Source of the DNA: an uncultured bacterium
Lineage (GTDB): Bacteria; Cloacimonadota; Cloacimonadia; Cloacimonadales; Cloacimonadaceae
Direction of reading: 5' to 3'
Assembly (NCBI GenBank): GCA_938009275.1
Contig: CALLHY010000062.1
Location: 1 to 64,000, forward strand
Length of the DNA: 64,000 nucleotides
A program made the translations under genes and the position numbers. The notes beneath the pieces are model-generated. The model was given only the letters and a program-made list of their open reading frames with translations, had not been told where the DNA came from and did no database searches. Shown here in pieces: positions 43,923-52,740 of this stretch; the first letter of the stretch is position 1, and each line of letters begins with the position of its first letter.

Positions 43923-44032
43923 TCATCGGCTCTAAACCTGTACTCCTGGCCTTATTACTGCTCTGGCGGTATTCTACTTGGAGATTAGTGAATAAAGAAG
44001 CCAATGTTAACTCATATATTATTTCCCCTTCT

Positions 44033-44097
44033 TCCCTGCTGCTTCCTTGCTGCTATCCTGTGTCGAATACAGGATAGCAGCAAGGAAGCAGCAGGGA
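44033..44097. repeat. Perfect 29-bp inverted repeat
   Basis: Left arm 44033-44061, loop GTCGAAT (44062-44068), right arm 44069-44097, with no mismatch in 29 pairs. The outer part of the right arm, CAAGGAAGCAGCAGGGA, is identical to the 17 bp at the edge of dispersed repeat copy 6 (59209-59225). It lies in a 439-bp gap between the porin-like gene and the large gene at 44306; the rest of that gap shows no gene. Confidence 0.95.
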
Positions 44098-44244
44098 TGA
44101 CTTGTTCTCACTGGTATCTCTCAAACATTCTTTAGCCTTGTTTCTATCAATAATCTTCACTCGGACGAAATATAAGTGGCACAATGTGAAACTATCAATC
44201 ACTACCAGTTTATAAGGGAGCAGGTGTGTGGACTGTGATTTTAC

Positions 44245-44265
44245 TTGACATGCCAGGCAATGGCT
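44245..44265 (+). promoter_or_regulatory. Possible promoter of the signalling gene set
   Basis: TTGACA at 44245-44250, about 61 bp before the ATG at 44306, with a poor TATTTT 14-15 bp further on. Confidence 0.3.
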
Positions 44266-44305
44266 ATTTTTTATTACTCTATATGGAATCAATGGTGGAG
44301 ATGAT

Positions 44306-47300
44306 ATGAAAAAAGCTGTCTTAGGCATTGTCATTGTTATTATGCTGTGGTCACTTCTACAGGCAATACCGCTTCCTTTACAAACTGTACCTGTGGATAA
44401 GACAAAGGGTGAATCTTTCGGCACGAACACCTTTCACCTTTGGGGTTCTTTGATCTATGCAGTAGATAACAACACTGGAACAATCCGGGTTTGGGATACC
44501 AATAAGATCGCCTACACTGCAAAAGCGTTTGCAAAGCTCCCAAAAGGTGTGCAAATTACTGACATAACCGGTGACAGAAACGCTATGTATCTGCTGGATT
44601 CTAAGAATAGTTCCATATATGTTTACTCATATGATGGGGTGTTGATGCGCTCTATTTCGATGAAGGGTGCACCCGATGTCCAGTTCAAAAAAGCCATTCG
44701 CATATTAGTAAATTATCAATGCTATATCTTCGTACTCGACGCAGGTAGAAATGAACTTCTATCGTTCACAAACGAAGGAATGTTCATGGGCAAGGTATCT
44801 ATTACAGCCCCAAAAGCAATGACCTTGGGAAATGATCAGGTTATAAGGGTGCTGTCCCAACAGCCCAAATATAGCGAAGTTCAGCTATATGATCAGTACC
44901 TAAAACTAAAATCCAGATTCCAGATTCAAACCCAGGACAATAAAGCCGATCCTGTAGCGGATATCTCCGTTAACCAATTCAATGAACTATACGTAGTTTA
45001 TGCAGGTAGCACCAGAATAGGCAAAGTGAATGCCGAAGGCAGATTGGTTCCCAATTCCATGTGGGGCTATAAAGATGCTGGCCCTTCACTCAGTGCTTTT
45101 TTAGAGCCTTCGCTGATTAGAAACTATCCCCTTGAAAAAGAGATGTTAATGGCAGTGATGGATGGCAAACAGAGAACTATTAAGCTATATAAGGATAGCG
45201 AGATTAGCCAGTCTCTCAAGCTATCGCTACCGGAATTGACGATGCGTCCCTCTCTGGAAGAGTCGGACTTACCCAGGTTTTATGACGCTGCTTATAGTGA
45301 TTCATTGGAATACTACATTCACGATGCCTTGCTGGAAGGTGGCAAGTTAACCCGTGTAATAACCTGCAGAGCAAATGGCAAAGCGAAGTATATCTTGCCG
45401 CTCACTTCATTGTCCAGTTTGAAAGCAAAGAGCTTTGATGCGTTAACTGTCGCAGGAGCCAAGCTATTTGTGGTAGACAGCAAATCTCATTCGGTTTACA
45501 TATTCGACAAATACACCGGTGCCTACCTTAGTAGCTTTGGACAAAGAGGCTCAAAAGTGGGGCGATTAGACACACCCATAAGCATCACGACAGGTAATGA
45601 TGGACTGGTATATGTGGCAGAAAAAGGTAATTCACGCATAACAGTTCTTAATGAAAACGCCATGTTTGCCGGGATTATATCTCTCAAAGAGGCAAAGCTG
45701 ACACCATTGCAGGTAAGATTTGGCAACAATAACATATACATTCTTGCCAATGGCAATTCGATTTACGAAATTCCAATTAGCAATTCTAATGTAAAGAAAC
45801 CAGTGGTTCAGGGAGCAAAAGTGAGCTGCTTCGATATAATCCATGACGGCAGAATTGCATGGATTGACGGAGTAAAACAGCAATTAGTCGTAATGTTCAA
45901 TGGTATAGAAGAATACCGCTTTTTTTCCATGAACAAAAGTGCTGCCTTCCCACACTTCGCCAGGATTGGGCAAATACGCTATTCTGATAGAGCCAAGACG
46001 ATAATTGTAAGCGACGCCCTGATGAGCAAGGCACGAGTGCTAAGATTTATCTATTGCCCAGTTCAGCCCGATTTGGTGCAGCTTGGCTTAAGCAAAGAAG
46101 CTTTTGCCGAGATTAAGTGGAAAGCAGCTAATGGAATAAGCAAGTGGGTTGTTACAGAGACTGGAGGAGATTCCCCTGTTAAGTATCTGGTTTCTGAACC
46201 TAGATACATTATTAACAAACCACAAAATAGCATTAAGCGTTATTATGTGTCATCCCGTTCGGATGATGGCAGAGATGGACCCCAGAGCAATGCCATCGAA
46301 GATGCTTATTCTTATGCTAAGTATCTGATGGCAAACCACAATTACTCAGAAGCGATTGCGGCATTTAAACAAGCATCTGTTGTGATTCAAGACCCAAGAA
46401 TAGAAGACGACATCGTTGCATGCTTTGTATCCGAAGCTGAATATTATGTGTCACGCCAGGAGTATGAAAGAGCTTTAATCAGTATGGAATCGGCAATTGC
46501 TATCGCCGGTCAAACCAGAGAATACATTCTGGAAACAGTAAAGATTTTCAAACTGATGAAAGACTACGGGCGGGCTATAGCTTATTTGGAAAGATACCGG
46601 GATGATGATAACCCAAATATCCAAAGTCAACTTATCTCACTTTACTATCTCCAGAACAACCATAACAAGGTGTACAGCCTTTCTACAAGCTACCTGAGTA
46701 AGTTTCAGCGAGATACAAACATAATCCAGTACCTCGCCTGGGCAAATGAGAAAAAGGGTGATCTCGAAGCTGCTTTGACCAACATGAGAGAATTGGTTGC
46801 TGTGGAAGACATATTCTCTCATAATCTTAAAATTGCGGAACTGCTGATTGGTCTGAGCCAATATGATCAAGCCCTTAGCCATCTGCAAAGAATGCTGAAC
46901 AAGTTCACCGATCAGGGAACAGACGAGGTATATAAGCTGAGGGGAGATATTCACTTCGCACGGGCAAATTATTCTCTGGCCGAGGAGTTTTACGCGGTAG
47001 CAGTTAAGCAGAATCCTGCCAAAGCCGAATACTATTACCTTTTAGCAAAAGCTCATACGGAGATTAGAAACAGCGCAGAAGCTTTGTCGAACTTTGCAAA
47101 AGCCTACCAGATTAATCCCCAAGACCTTAGCTTCGGATTGGCCTATGCGGAAGCCCTAAGAAAAGCTAATCGATATTCTGAAGCATTAAAGATACTGGAT
47201 GACGCAAGTGAGTTTGTTGATTCTGACGAAAGCTCAAACTCGTTCCATGTACTTTACTATGAGCTTTTAACCATCGAGCAACGCTACGACGACGCACATC

Positions 47301-48871
47301 GTGAAATCCAGACTGCCGTAAACTATGATCCTGATAACTCGATCTTGCGGGCGAAGCTGCGCGAAGCAACAGATGCACGTGATTTTTATAACCATAATAA
47401 GCCCGAAATAGAGATTAAATCTCTGCAGTTCGACACTCTTTATCCGTCTTTGCATGAATACTACCGCAGCCACCCTATTGGCTCTGTAAACCTGTTTAAC
47501 AATCGTAACGTCCCCATTCAGAATCTAAAGGTAACCGTTAGTGCACCTCAAATATCTGTTAGCCCCTTTAGCACAACGGTTAGAACTATTATTCAAAACC
47601 AAACCAATACCATAGACATTATATTGCCAATAACCCAGAACCTGTTTGACTTATGCATTAATGGTGCGGTTTCCATACCAACTGAAATGGTGCTGGAATA
47701 TAGCTTTGAAGGACAACCCAAAAGGTTTGTAAACGACAAGGTCTCTATCAATATACAACAAGCATCGGCAATGGATTGGAGCAATCGCAAGCAGTTTGCC
47801 AGCTTCATTAATCCCGGTGATGAGAATATCCGTGCCTTCGTTAGCAGCAAAATCATTGATGCAGTTAACCACCCAGAAGTAAGCGTAAAGAACACAAACA
47901 TCACTCGTGCTATAAAGGTTTGGAGCTATCTGAGAGCTAACGGAATACGCTATGAGCAAGACCCCAGCTCCAGTAATTCAGCAACCAGTGAAAACGACTA
48001 TGTGCAGTATCCCTTCCAAACGCTTACTCGAAAATCGGGAGATTGTGAAGACATCCTTGCTCTATTGGCAACCTCGCTATCCACGATTGGCATAAACTGT
48101 GGGTTCATCGATATCCCCGGACACGTAATGCTTGCCTTTGACACAAATATGAGCAGGAATGAATTGATAGAAAACGGTATAGAGCTTAGCCATCTCATAA
48201 GCATGAATGGTAAGTATTGGCTGCCACTCGAAACCACTCAAATTGATAAAAGCAGCTTCATCGATAGCTGGTTTGATGCAATAAGGTTCTACACTGGTTT
48301 AACCGAGAGCGATATCTTTCCAGATCTTATCGAATTCGCCGATGCCCACATGCTCTATCCCCCAGCCAGGTTTACGGGACAAATACCCAATAGCCTTTAT
48401 AACAAGATCAGTGAAGCCATTACCTTTTATAAAGCTGATGTAGACAACATTAGCATTCTGGGTAAAATAAGCAGAGAAGATGAATTCCGCCAGGCAATAG
48501 CCAAGTATCCAGATAACCTGAATGTTGCCAATCAATATGCCCTGTGGTGCGTGAAAAACGGTAAAACCGCTACTGCACAACAACAATGGGAACAAATATT
48601 GAAGAAAGACCCCGGCAATTTCTCAGCTCTAATAAACTTAGGAAATCTATATGTGGAGAGCGGTCAGTTCTCAAAAGCAAGAGCCTGCTACAATGATGCT
48701 TTGAAGGCCAATATGGAAACTGACATGGTTATCCGCAATCTCTGCGTTATGGAATATAAGAATGCAGATTTAAGAAAGGCTAAGGATTACTTCAACCAGC
48801 TAAAAGACAGAAGCGTAATAAGAAACCTTGATATCAACATGTATTCCCAGCTTTTGAACCAAGGAGATTAA
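44306..48871 (+). CDS. Secreted propeller/TPR/transglutaminase-like protein
   Basis: 1521 residues. Signal peptide MKKAVLGIVIVIMLWSLLQA. Residues about 25-580 are NHL/beta-propeller-like blades (KIYVYSYDG-type strands, VDSKSHSVYIFDKYTGAYLS, VYVAEKGNSRITVLN). A possible FN3 segment at 600-660 is followed by TPR helices (about 670-1020: YSEAIAAFKQASVVIQ, YDQALSHLQRML). Residues about 1170-1310 look like a transglutaminase-like domain: RKSGDCEDILALLATSL (C1247), IPGHVMLAFD (H1273) and YWLPLETTQ for the third residue. A second TPR block ends the protein. Ends one base before the FecR-like gene. The catalytic triad looks complete, so protease or cross-linking activity is possible but unproven. Confidence 0.85.
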   Translation: MKKAVLGIVIVIMLWSLLQAIPLPLQTVPVDKTKGESFGTNTFHLWGSLIYAVDNNTGTIRVWDTNKIAYTAKAFAKLPKGVQITDITGDRNAMYLLDSKNSSIYVYSYDGVLMRSISMKGAPDVQFKKAIRILVNYQCYIFVLDAGRNELLSFTNEGMFMGKVSITAPKAMTLGNDQVIRVLSQQPKYSEVQLYDQYLKLKSRFQIQTQDNKADPVADISVNQFNELYVVYAGSTRIGKVNAEGRLVPNSMWGYKDAGPSLSAFLEPSLIRNYPLEKEMLMAVMDGKQRTIKLYKDSEISQSLKLSLPELTMRPSLEESDLPRFYDAAYSDSLEYYIHDALLEGGKLTRVITCRANGKAKYILPLTSLSSLKAKSFDALTVAGAKLFVVDSKSHSVYIFDKYTGAYLSSFGQRGSKVGRLDTPISITTGNDGLVYVAEKGNSRITVLNENAMFAGIISLKEAKLTPLQVRFGNNNIYILANGNSIYEIPISNSNVKKPVVQGAKVSCFDIIHDGRIAWIDGVKQQLVVMFNGIEEYRFFSMNKSAAFPHFARIGQIRYSDRAKTIIVSDALMSKARVLRFIYCPVQPDLVQLGLSKEAFAEIKWKAANGISKWVVTETGGDSPVKYLVSEPRYIINKPQNSIKRYYVSSRSDDGRDGPQSNAIEDAYSYAKYLMANHNYSEAIAAFKQASVVIQDPRIEDDIVACFVSEAEYYVSRQEYERALISMESAIAIAGQTREYILETVKIFKLMKDYGRAIAYLERYRDDDNPNIQSQLISLYYLQNNHNKVYSLSTSYLSKFQRDTNIIQYLAWANEKKGDLEAALTNMRELVAVEDIFSHNLKIAELLIGLSQYDQALSHLQRMLNKFTDQGTDEVYKLRGDIHFARANYSLAEEFYAVAVKQNPAKAEYYYLLAKAHTEIRNSAEALSNFAKAYQINPQDLSFGLAYAEALRKANRYSEALKILDDASEFVDSDESSNSFHVLYYELLTIEQRYDDAHREIQTAVNYDPDNSILRAKLREATDARDFYNHNKPEIEIKSLQFDTLYPSLHEYYRSHPIGSVNLFNNRNVPIQNLKVTVSAPQISVSPFSTTVRTIIQNQTNTIDIILPITQNLFDLCINGAVSIPTEMVLEYSFEGQPKRFVNDKVSINIQQASAMDWSNRKQFASFINPGDENIRAFVSSKIIDAVNHPEVSVKNTNITRAIKVWSYLRANGIRYEQDPSSSNSATSENDYVQYPFQTLTRKSGDCEDILALLATSLSTIGINCGFIDIPGHVMLAFDTNMSRNELIENGIELSHLISMNGKYWLPLETTQIDKSSFIDSWFDAIRFYTGLTESDIFPDLIEFADAHMLYPPARFTGQIPNSLYNKISEAITFYKADVDNISILGKISREDEFRQAIAKYPDNLNVANQYALWCVKNGKTATAQQQWEQILKKDPGNFSALINLGNLYVESGQFSKARACYNDALKANMETDMVIRNLCVMEYKNADLRKAKDYFNQLKDRSVIRNLDINMYSQLLNQGD

Positions 48872-48872
48872 C

Positions 48873-49538
48873 ATGAAGTGTACTTATGTAACCCTTGCAA
48901 TGCTCTGCGTTGTGGGATGGATTTCTGCCGCTCAGGTGGGAAAGATAAGCTTCATTGTAGGCGAGGCTTACTATCGCGTGAATATTAATCAGCCCTATAA
49001 ACCCGTTTCCATGAACATGCCCATTAGCGATACTGGCTATCTAAAAACCGGACTCGACTCTTCTGTGGAAGTGCTTTGGAGCAATGGTACCTCTTCGACA
49101 CTCACAGCAAATAGACAGATTTCACTGAAAAGCCTGATGGCTGAAGCCAATTCGAAGCAAAGCCTGCGTAAAAAGCTGGAAAACAAAATGGGCAACCTGA
49201 GATTGCAAAGTAACCGCTTAATATCCAGTGAGGCCGGTATACGCCGGAGTGAAGCAGAAGTGCAAGATAAGAGCTTGCTCTACTGGCATGCAGAGCCACT
49301 TCAAAGCATTGCAGAATGTATTGAGTTGTTTGATTCCAAGCAATATGCCAGGGCAATTCCACTGTTCAACAAGGTGATAGAGCAATCACCTTTAATGAAG
49401 GATGCAGAGCTCGCGCATGCCTATCTGATGATTATTTACGAAGAAATGGGCAATACCGCGATGCTACAGAAACATATTGACATACTAAAGCAAGATTTCC
49501 CCGGCAGCACCCTGATAGAGAGCCTTCCCAAGGACTGA
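48873..49538 (+). CDS. FecR-like secreted protein with TPR
   Basis: 221 residues. Signal peptide MKCTYVTLAMLCVVGWISA then a FecR-like region: VGKISFIVGEAYYRVN, KTGLDSSVEVLWSNGTSSTL, which is the usual 'threshold value' beta fold of periplasmic FecR domains. The second half contains helices with a TPR-like pair (YARAIPLFNKVIEQSPLMKD). GGAGATTAAC precedes the ATG, which is one base after the upstream stop. FecR domains commonly neighbour CHASE2-cyclase genes, as here; presumably it senses or relays an envelope state to the cyclase at 49548. Confidence 0.75.
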   Translation: MKCTYVTLAMLCVVGWISAAQVGKISFIVGEAYYRVNINQPYKPVSMNMPISDTGYLKTGLDSSVEVLWSNGTSSTLTANRQISLKSLMAEANSKQSLRKKLENKMGNLRLQSNRLISSEAGIRRSEAEVQDKSLLYWHAEPLQSIAECIELFDSKQYARAIPLFNKVIEQSPLMKDAELAHAYLMIIYEEMGNTAMLQKHIDILKQDFPGSTLIESLPKD

Positions 49539-49547
49539 TAAGCACAA

Positions 49548-51722
49548 ATGAAACCCCTGTTGCGCTATATCTTAATAGCTATTGGGATTCTTGTTTGTTC
49601 TTTCTTCCTTCAGAGACTGCCTATTTCAAAGCCTCTTTTAAAGATAACAGATTTAAGAATATACGACACTATTGTTGACTTCGCCAATGCTTTTGGTAAT
49701 CCAGAAACTGGCACCACATACGATAAGATATGCATCATCGATATCAATGAAAAAAGTATAGCTGCCTTAGGTCAATACTCCAAGTGGCAAAACTTCTTCT
49801 TTGCCGACCTCGTTGACATCCTTGCTGCCGATGAACCGCTGGCTATAGGTTTCGACATGTTTTTTACTGAAAGCGATAGCATCTTTGGCTATTCACGAAG
49901 CCGACTCTTGGAGAATATTGGCGGAAATCCCGATCAAGCCAAACGCCTACTGGATAATCTCAGCTCAGACAATGCCTTTGCTGCATCACTGAAGAAAGCA
50001 GGAAACGTATTCCTTGCTATGCTCGACAGCCGTGATACAAGCATCCGCAAACAGCTACCCCCAAAGCTCAGAGCATGGGATGTAAAGAACGCAAGCTATG
50101 TCCCCATCACCAATCCGCATCCCCCCATCCCAATCTTATCCGAGGCAGCAGCAGGTATTGGCTTTGCTAATATCATCGCCGACGAATCTGGAGTGATTCA
50201 CGACTTCCCTCTCTTTAACGGTTATCAGGACAAATACTACGCAAACTTTAGCTTCCAGATGTGCCTGGACCTGATGAACATTGACCACATAGAAGTGGAT
50301 AAAACTTGTAAACTCTATTCCCAAAGTAAACTGATCACCGAGATACCATTAAGCCCAGAAGGAAGCTGCTATCTAAAGTATTATGGGCCACAACAATCCT
50401 TTCGCTATATCTCTTTTTCAGACGTTTTGCAGAACCGTATTTATCCGGGCTATTTTAAAGATAGAATAGTATTAATCGGCTCGTCCGCCTCAGGCTTACG
50501 CGACATCAAAAGCACTCCTCTTGACCCCAGATATCCGGGTGTGGAGCTTCATGCCACTTTCATTAGAAATGTGCTGGAAGAAGCTCACATTCATTGGCTT
50601 AATGAGAAGCTTATCTTATTAGTAGCCAGCATCATGCTACTACTTCAGATTCTCTTTATTCGCAAGGCCAAGCCCCTGCTATCAATCACTGTTTTCCTGG
50701 CGATAAGCATGCTGTTTTTTATGGTGTTCTATTTTTTATATGCAAAAGCTGACTACACTATGTCCTATTCTGCTATTCTTCTACCCTGGATAATGGGCTT
50801 CACGGCGATCTTCAGTGCTCAATTCCATGACCAAAGCATAGAAAAGAGAAAAGTGCGCAACGCCTTTGAACACTATGTATCAAAAGAACTTATTCAGCAG
50901 ATAATGAAGGGTTCTCATAGCCTGAAACCTGGGGGAGAAAAGAAACGCATCAGCATCCTCTTTGCGGATGTCCGCAATTTCACCTCATATTGCGAGAAAC
51001 TAAATCCAGCCGAGATCACTGGCTTCATGAATCGTTACTTTAACCAAGCCACTGATTTGATATTTGCGAACCATGGATTGCTAGACAAATACATCGGTGA
51101 TGCATTGCTTGCCCTCTTTGGCGCACCTCTGCCCTTAGATAGCTTTGCCTCTCATGCCGTAAAAACCGCTTTAGAACTGCGAGACTTATCACAACAGCTT
51201 AGACAGGCAAACGCCCAACATCAAGTGTTGCATGATTTTACTATTGGCATTGGAGTTGCCACAGGCGAGGTGATTGTAGGCAACATTGGCTCAGACAGTA
51301 TCTTTAACTACACAGGCATTGGGGACAGAATGAATTTCTGCGCGCGCTTGGAGAGTCTGAACAAGTATTATAGAAGCTCAATTATTATCGATTCCGAAAC
51401 CTACGAAATGATTAAAGACGAGTATCTGTGCCGTAAGCTTGATAGAGTAACCGTGAAGGGCAAGCAACTGGTGTCTGACATCTACGAGGTACTGGACTAC
51501 AGCCTGTCTCCCTCTACAGATGCCATATCCATACAGGGTTATAATTGTTACGAGACTGCTTTGGCTTTAATGGCTTCACGCCACTTCGAAGAAGCAGAGA
51601 AGCACTTTAATGAAGCATTAAGGCTTATTCCCAACGACTATCCCACGATCATCATGCTGGAAAGGATAAAGTCAATAGATAAACATGCCTGGGATGGTAT
51701 CTGGCAACATGAAACCAAGTAA
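49548..51722 (+). CDS. CHASE2-domain adenylate/guanylate cyclase
   Basis: 724 residues. N-terminal membrane segment (LRYILIAIGILVCSFFLQ), a periplasmic CHASE2 domain (about 45-345: YDKICIIDINEKSIAALG, IGFDMFFTESDS, RIVLIGSSASGLRDIKSTPL, GVELHATFIRNVL), three membrane segments (about 350-430), and a class III nucleotide cyclase domain (about 460-650). The cyclase has both metal Asp residues (ISILFADVRNFTSYCEKL and YIGDALLALFGAP) and the transition-state region VGNIGSDSIFNYTGIGDRMNFCARLE. A TPR-like helix pair follows. Product is cAMP or cGMP; specificity is not certain. Ends at repeat copy 5. Confidence 0.93.
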   Translation: MKPLLRYILIAIGILVCSFFLQRLPISKPLLKITDLRIYDTIVDFANAFGNPETGTTYDKICIIDINEKSIAALGQYSKWQNFFFADLVDILAADEPLAIGFDMFFTESDSIFGYSRSRLLENIGGNPDQAKRLLDNLSSDNAFAASLKKAGNVFLAMLDSRDTSIRKQLPPKLRAWDVKNASYVPITNPHPPIPILSEAAAGIGFANIIADESGVIHDFPLFNGYQDKYYANFSFQMCLDLMNIDHIEVDKTCKLYSQSKLITEIPLSPEGSCYLKYYGPQQSFRYISFSDVLQNRIYPGYFKDRIVLIGSSASGLRDIKSTPLDPRYPGVELHATFIRNVLEEAHIHWLNEKLILLVASIMLLLQILFIRKAKPLLSITVFLAISMLFFMVFYFLYAKADYTMSYSAILLPWIMGFTAIFSAQFHDQSIEKRKVRNAFEHYVSKELIQQIMKGSHSLKPGGEKKRISILFADVRNFTSYCEKLNPAEITGFMNRYFNQATDLIFANHGLLDKYIGDALLALFGAPLPLDSFASHAVKTALELRDLSQQLRQANAQHQVLHDFTIGIGVATGEVIVGNIGSDSIFNYTGIGDRMNFCARLESLNKYYRSSIIIDSETYEMIKDEYLCRKLDRVTVKGKQLVSDIYEVLDYSLSPSTDAISIQGYNCYETALALMASRHFEEAEKHFNEALRLIPNDYPTIIMLERIKSIDKHAWDGIWQHETK

Positions 51723-51808
51723 ATTCCTTGAACGAATTACTCATGCAATACGCATGAAATACGGATGGGATGCGTAATTCATCCGTAATTCTACCGTATA
51801 TCTTGCAG
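51723..51808 (+). repeat. Dispersed 11-bp-unit inverted repeat, copy 5
   Basis: ATTCCTTGAAC, GAATTACTCAT, GCAATACGCAT, GAAATACGGAT, centre GGG, ATGCGTAATTC, ATCCGTAATTC, TACCGTATATC, TTGCAG. It begins at the base following the cyclase stop codon. Confidence 0.85.
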
Positions 51809-51930
51809 GCAAGTACCACGGGTTTTCAGAAATTGGTTGACAGATTGATACGCTTGTAGAAATGGATTGTAAGGCGTGTTGCTTTCTAATTTGTATCTTT
51901 TATATCTGAATTTGAGTATGAGCAGGGATT

Positions 51931-52740
51931 ATGCACGAATATTCTGTAAGCGAACCGGTGCTCGTAGTTGATATTGGCAATACCAATATCGTCTGCGCAG
52001 TATTCCGGAAAGGCGAAATAATATGGACTTCTCGCTTCCAAACTCAGCGAGACCGAACCTCAGATGAGTATTACAGCCTCTTAAGCGGCCTGATGGATGT
52101 TATAAGTCCCAAAGACATACCTTTAGTCGCATTTGGTAGCGTGGTTCCCGAGCTTAGTAGAATATGGAAACACCTTATTAGCAAGTATATGAAAGCTCAA
52201 GTTTATGACATAAATGGCACCAGCCCCCTTGGCATGAAGAGCAAAGCACAATACCCACAATCTGTGGGAGCCGATCTGATCGCCAATGCTTATGGAGCTT
52301 GGAAAAAGTATGGGCAGAGCGCGATTATTGTAGATCTCGGCACTGCCACAACTATTCAGCTTGTATCCGCAAAGGGAGTGTTTGAAGGGGCGATAATTGC
52401 GCCCGGAATGAAGACCGGAGCGGCAAACCTGTTCAATAAAGCCGCACAGCTACACGAACTGGAACTGGTTTCCCCCACATCACTATTGGGAAACAACACC
52501 CATGATGCTGTGTTATCAGGAATAGTAAATGGGCATGCTCTAATGGTAGATGGCTTTGTGAACAAACTAAAGCTGCAATACTTCGACCTTGCGCCAATCA
52601 CCACCATACTCTGTGGAGGCTTGGCAGGTCTGATAATGCCGATGGTAAGCTCAGCAGATATTCTAGACAAAAACCTCACTCTTGAGGGATTCTACATGGC
52701 CCTGAACACTTTGTACAAAACGAGTAGCAACGCTAACTAA
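51931..52740 (+). CDS. coaX: Type III pantothenate kinase
   Basis: 269 residues. First step of coenzyme A synthesis: phosphorylation of pantothenate, CoaX type of the ASKHA fold. VVDIGNTNIVCAVFRKG (phosphate 1), TQRDRTSDEYY, SVGADLIANAYGAW, DLGTATTIQLVSAKG, GAIIAPGMKT and ILCGGLAGLI follow in the family order. GTG-free ATG start at 51931 (AGCAGGGATT upstream). A TTGACA box is at 51837-51842 with weak -10. The stop overlaps the start of the SprA-like gene by one base; a link between the two functions is not apparent. Confidence 0.95.
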   Translation: MHEYSVSEPVLVVDIGNTNIVCAVFRKGEIIWTSRFQTQRDRTSDEYYSLLSGLMDVISPKDIPLVAFGSVVPELSRIWKHLISKYMKAQVYDINGTSPLGMKSKAQYPQSVGADLIANAYGAWKKYGQSAIIVDLGTATTIQLVSAKGVFEGAIIAPGMKTGAANLFNKAAQLHELELVSPTSLLGNNTHDAVLSGIVNGHALMVDGFVNKLKLQYFDLAPITTILCGGLAGLIMPMVSSADILDKNLTLEGFYMALNTLYKTSSNAN

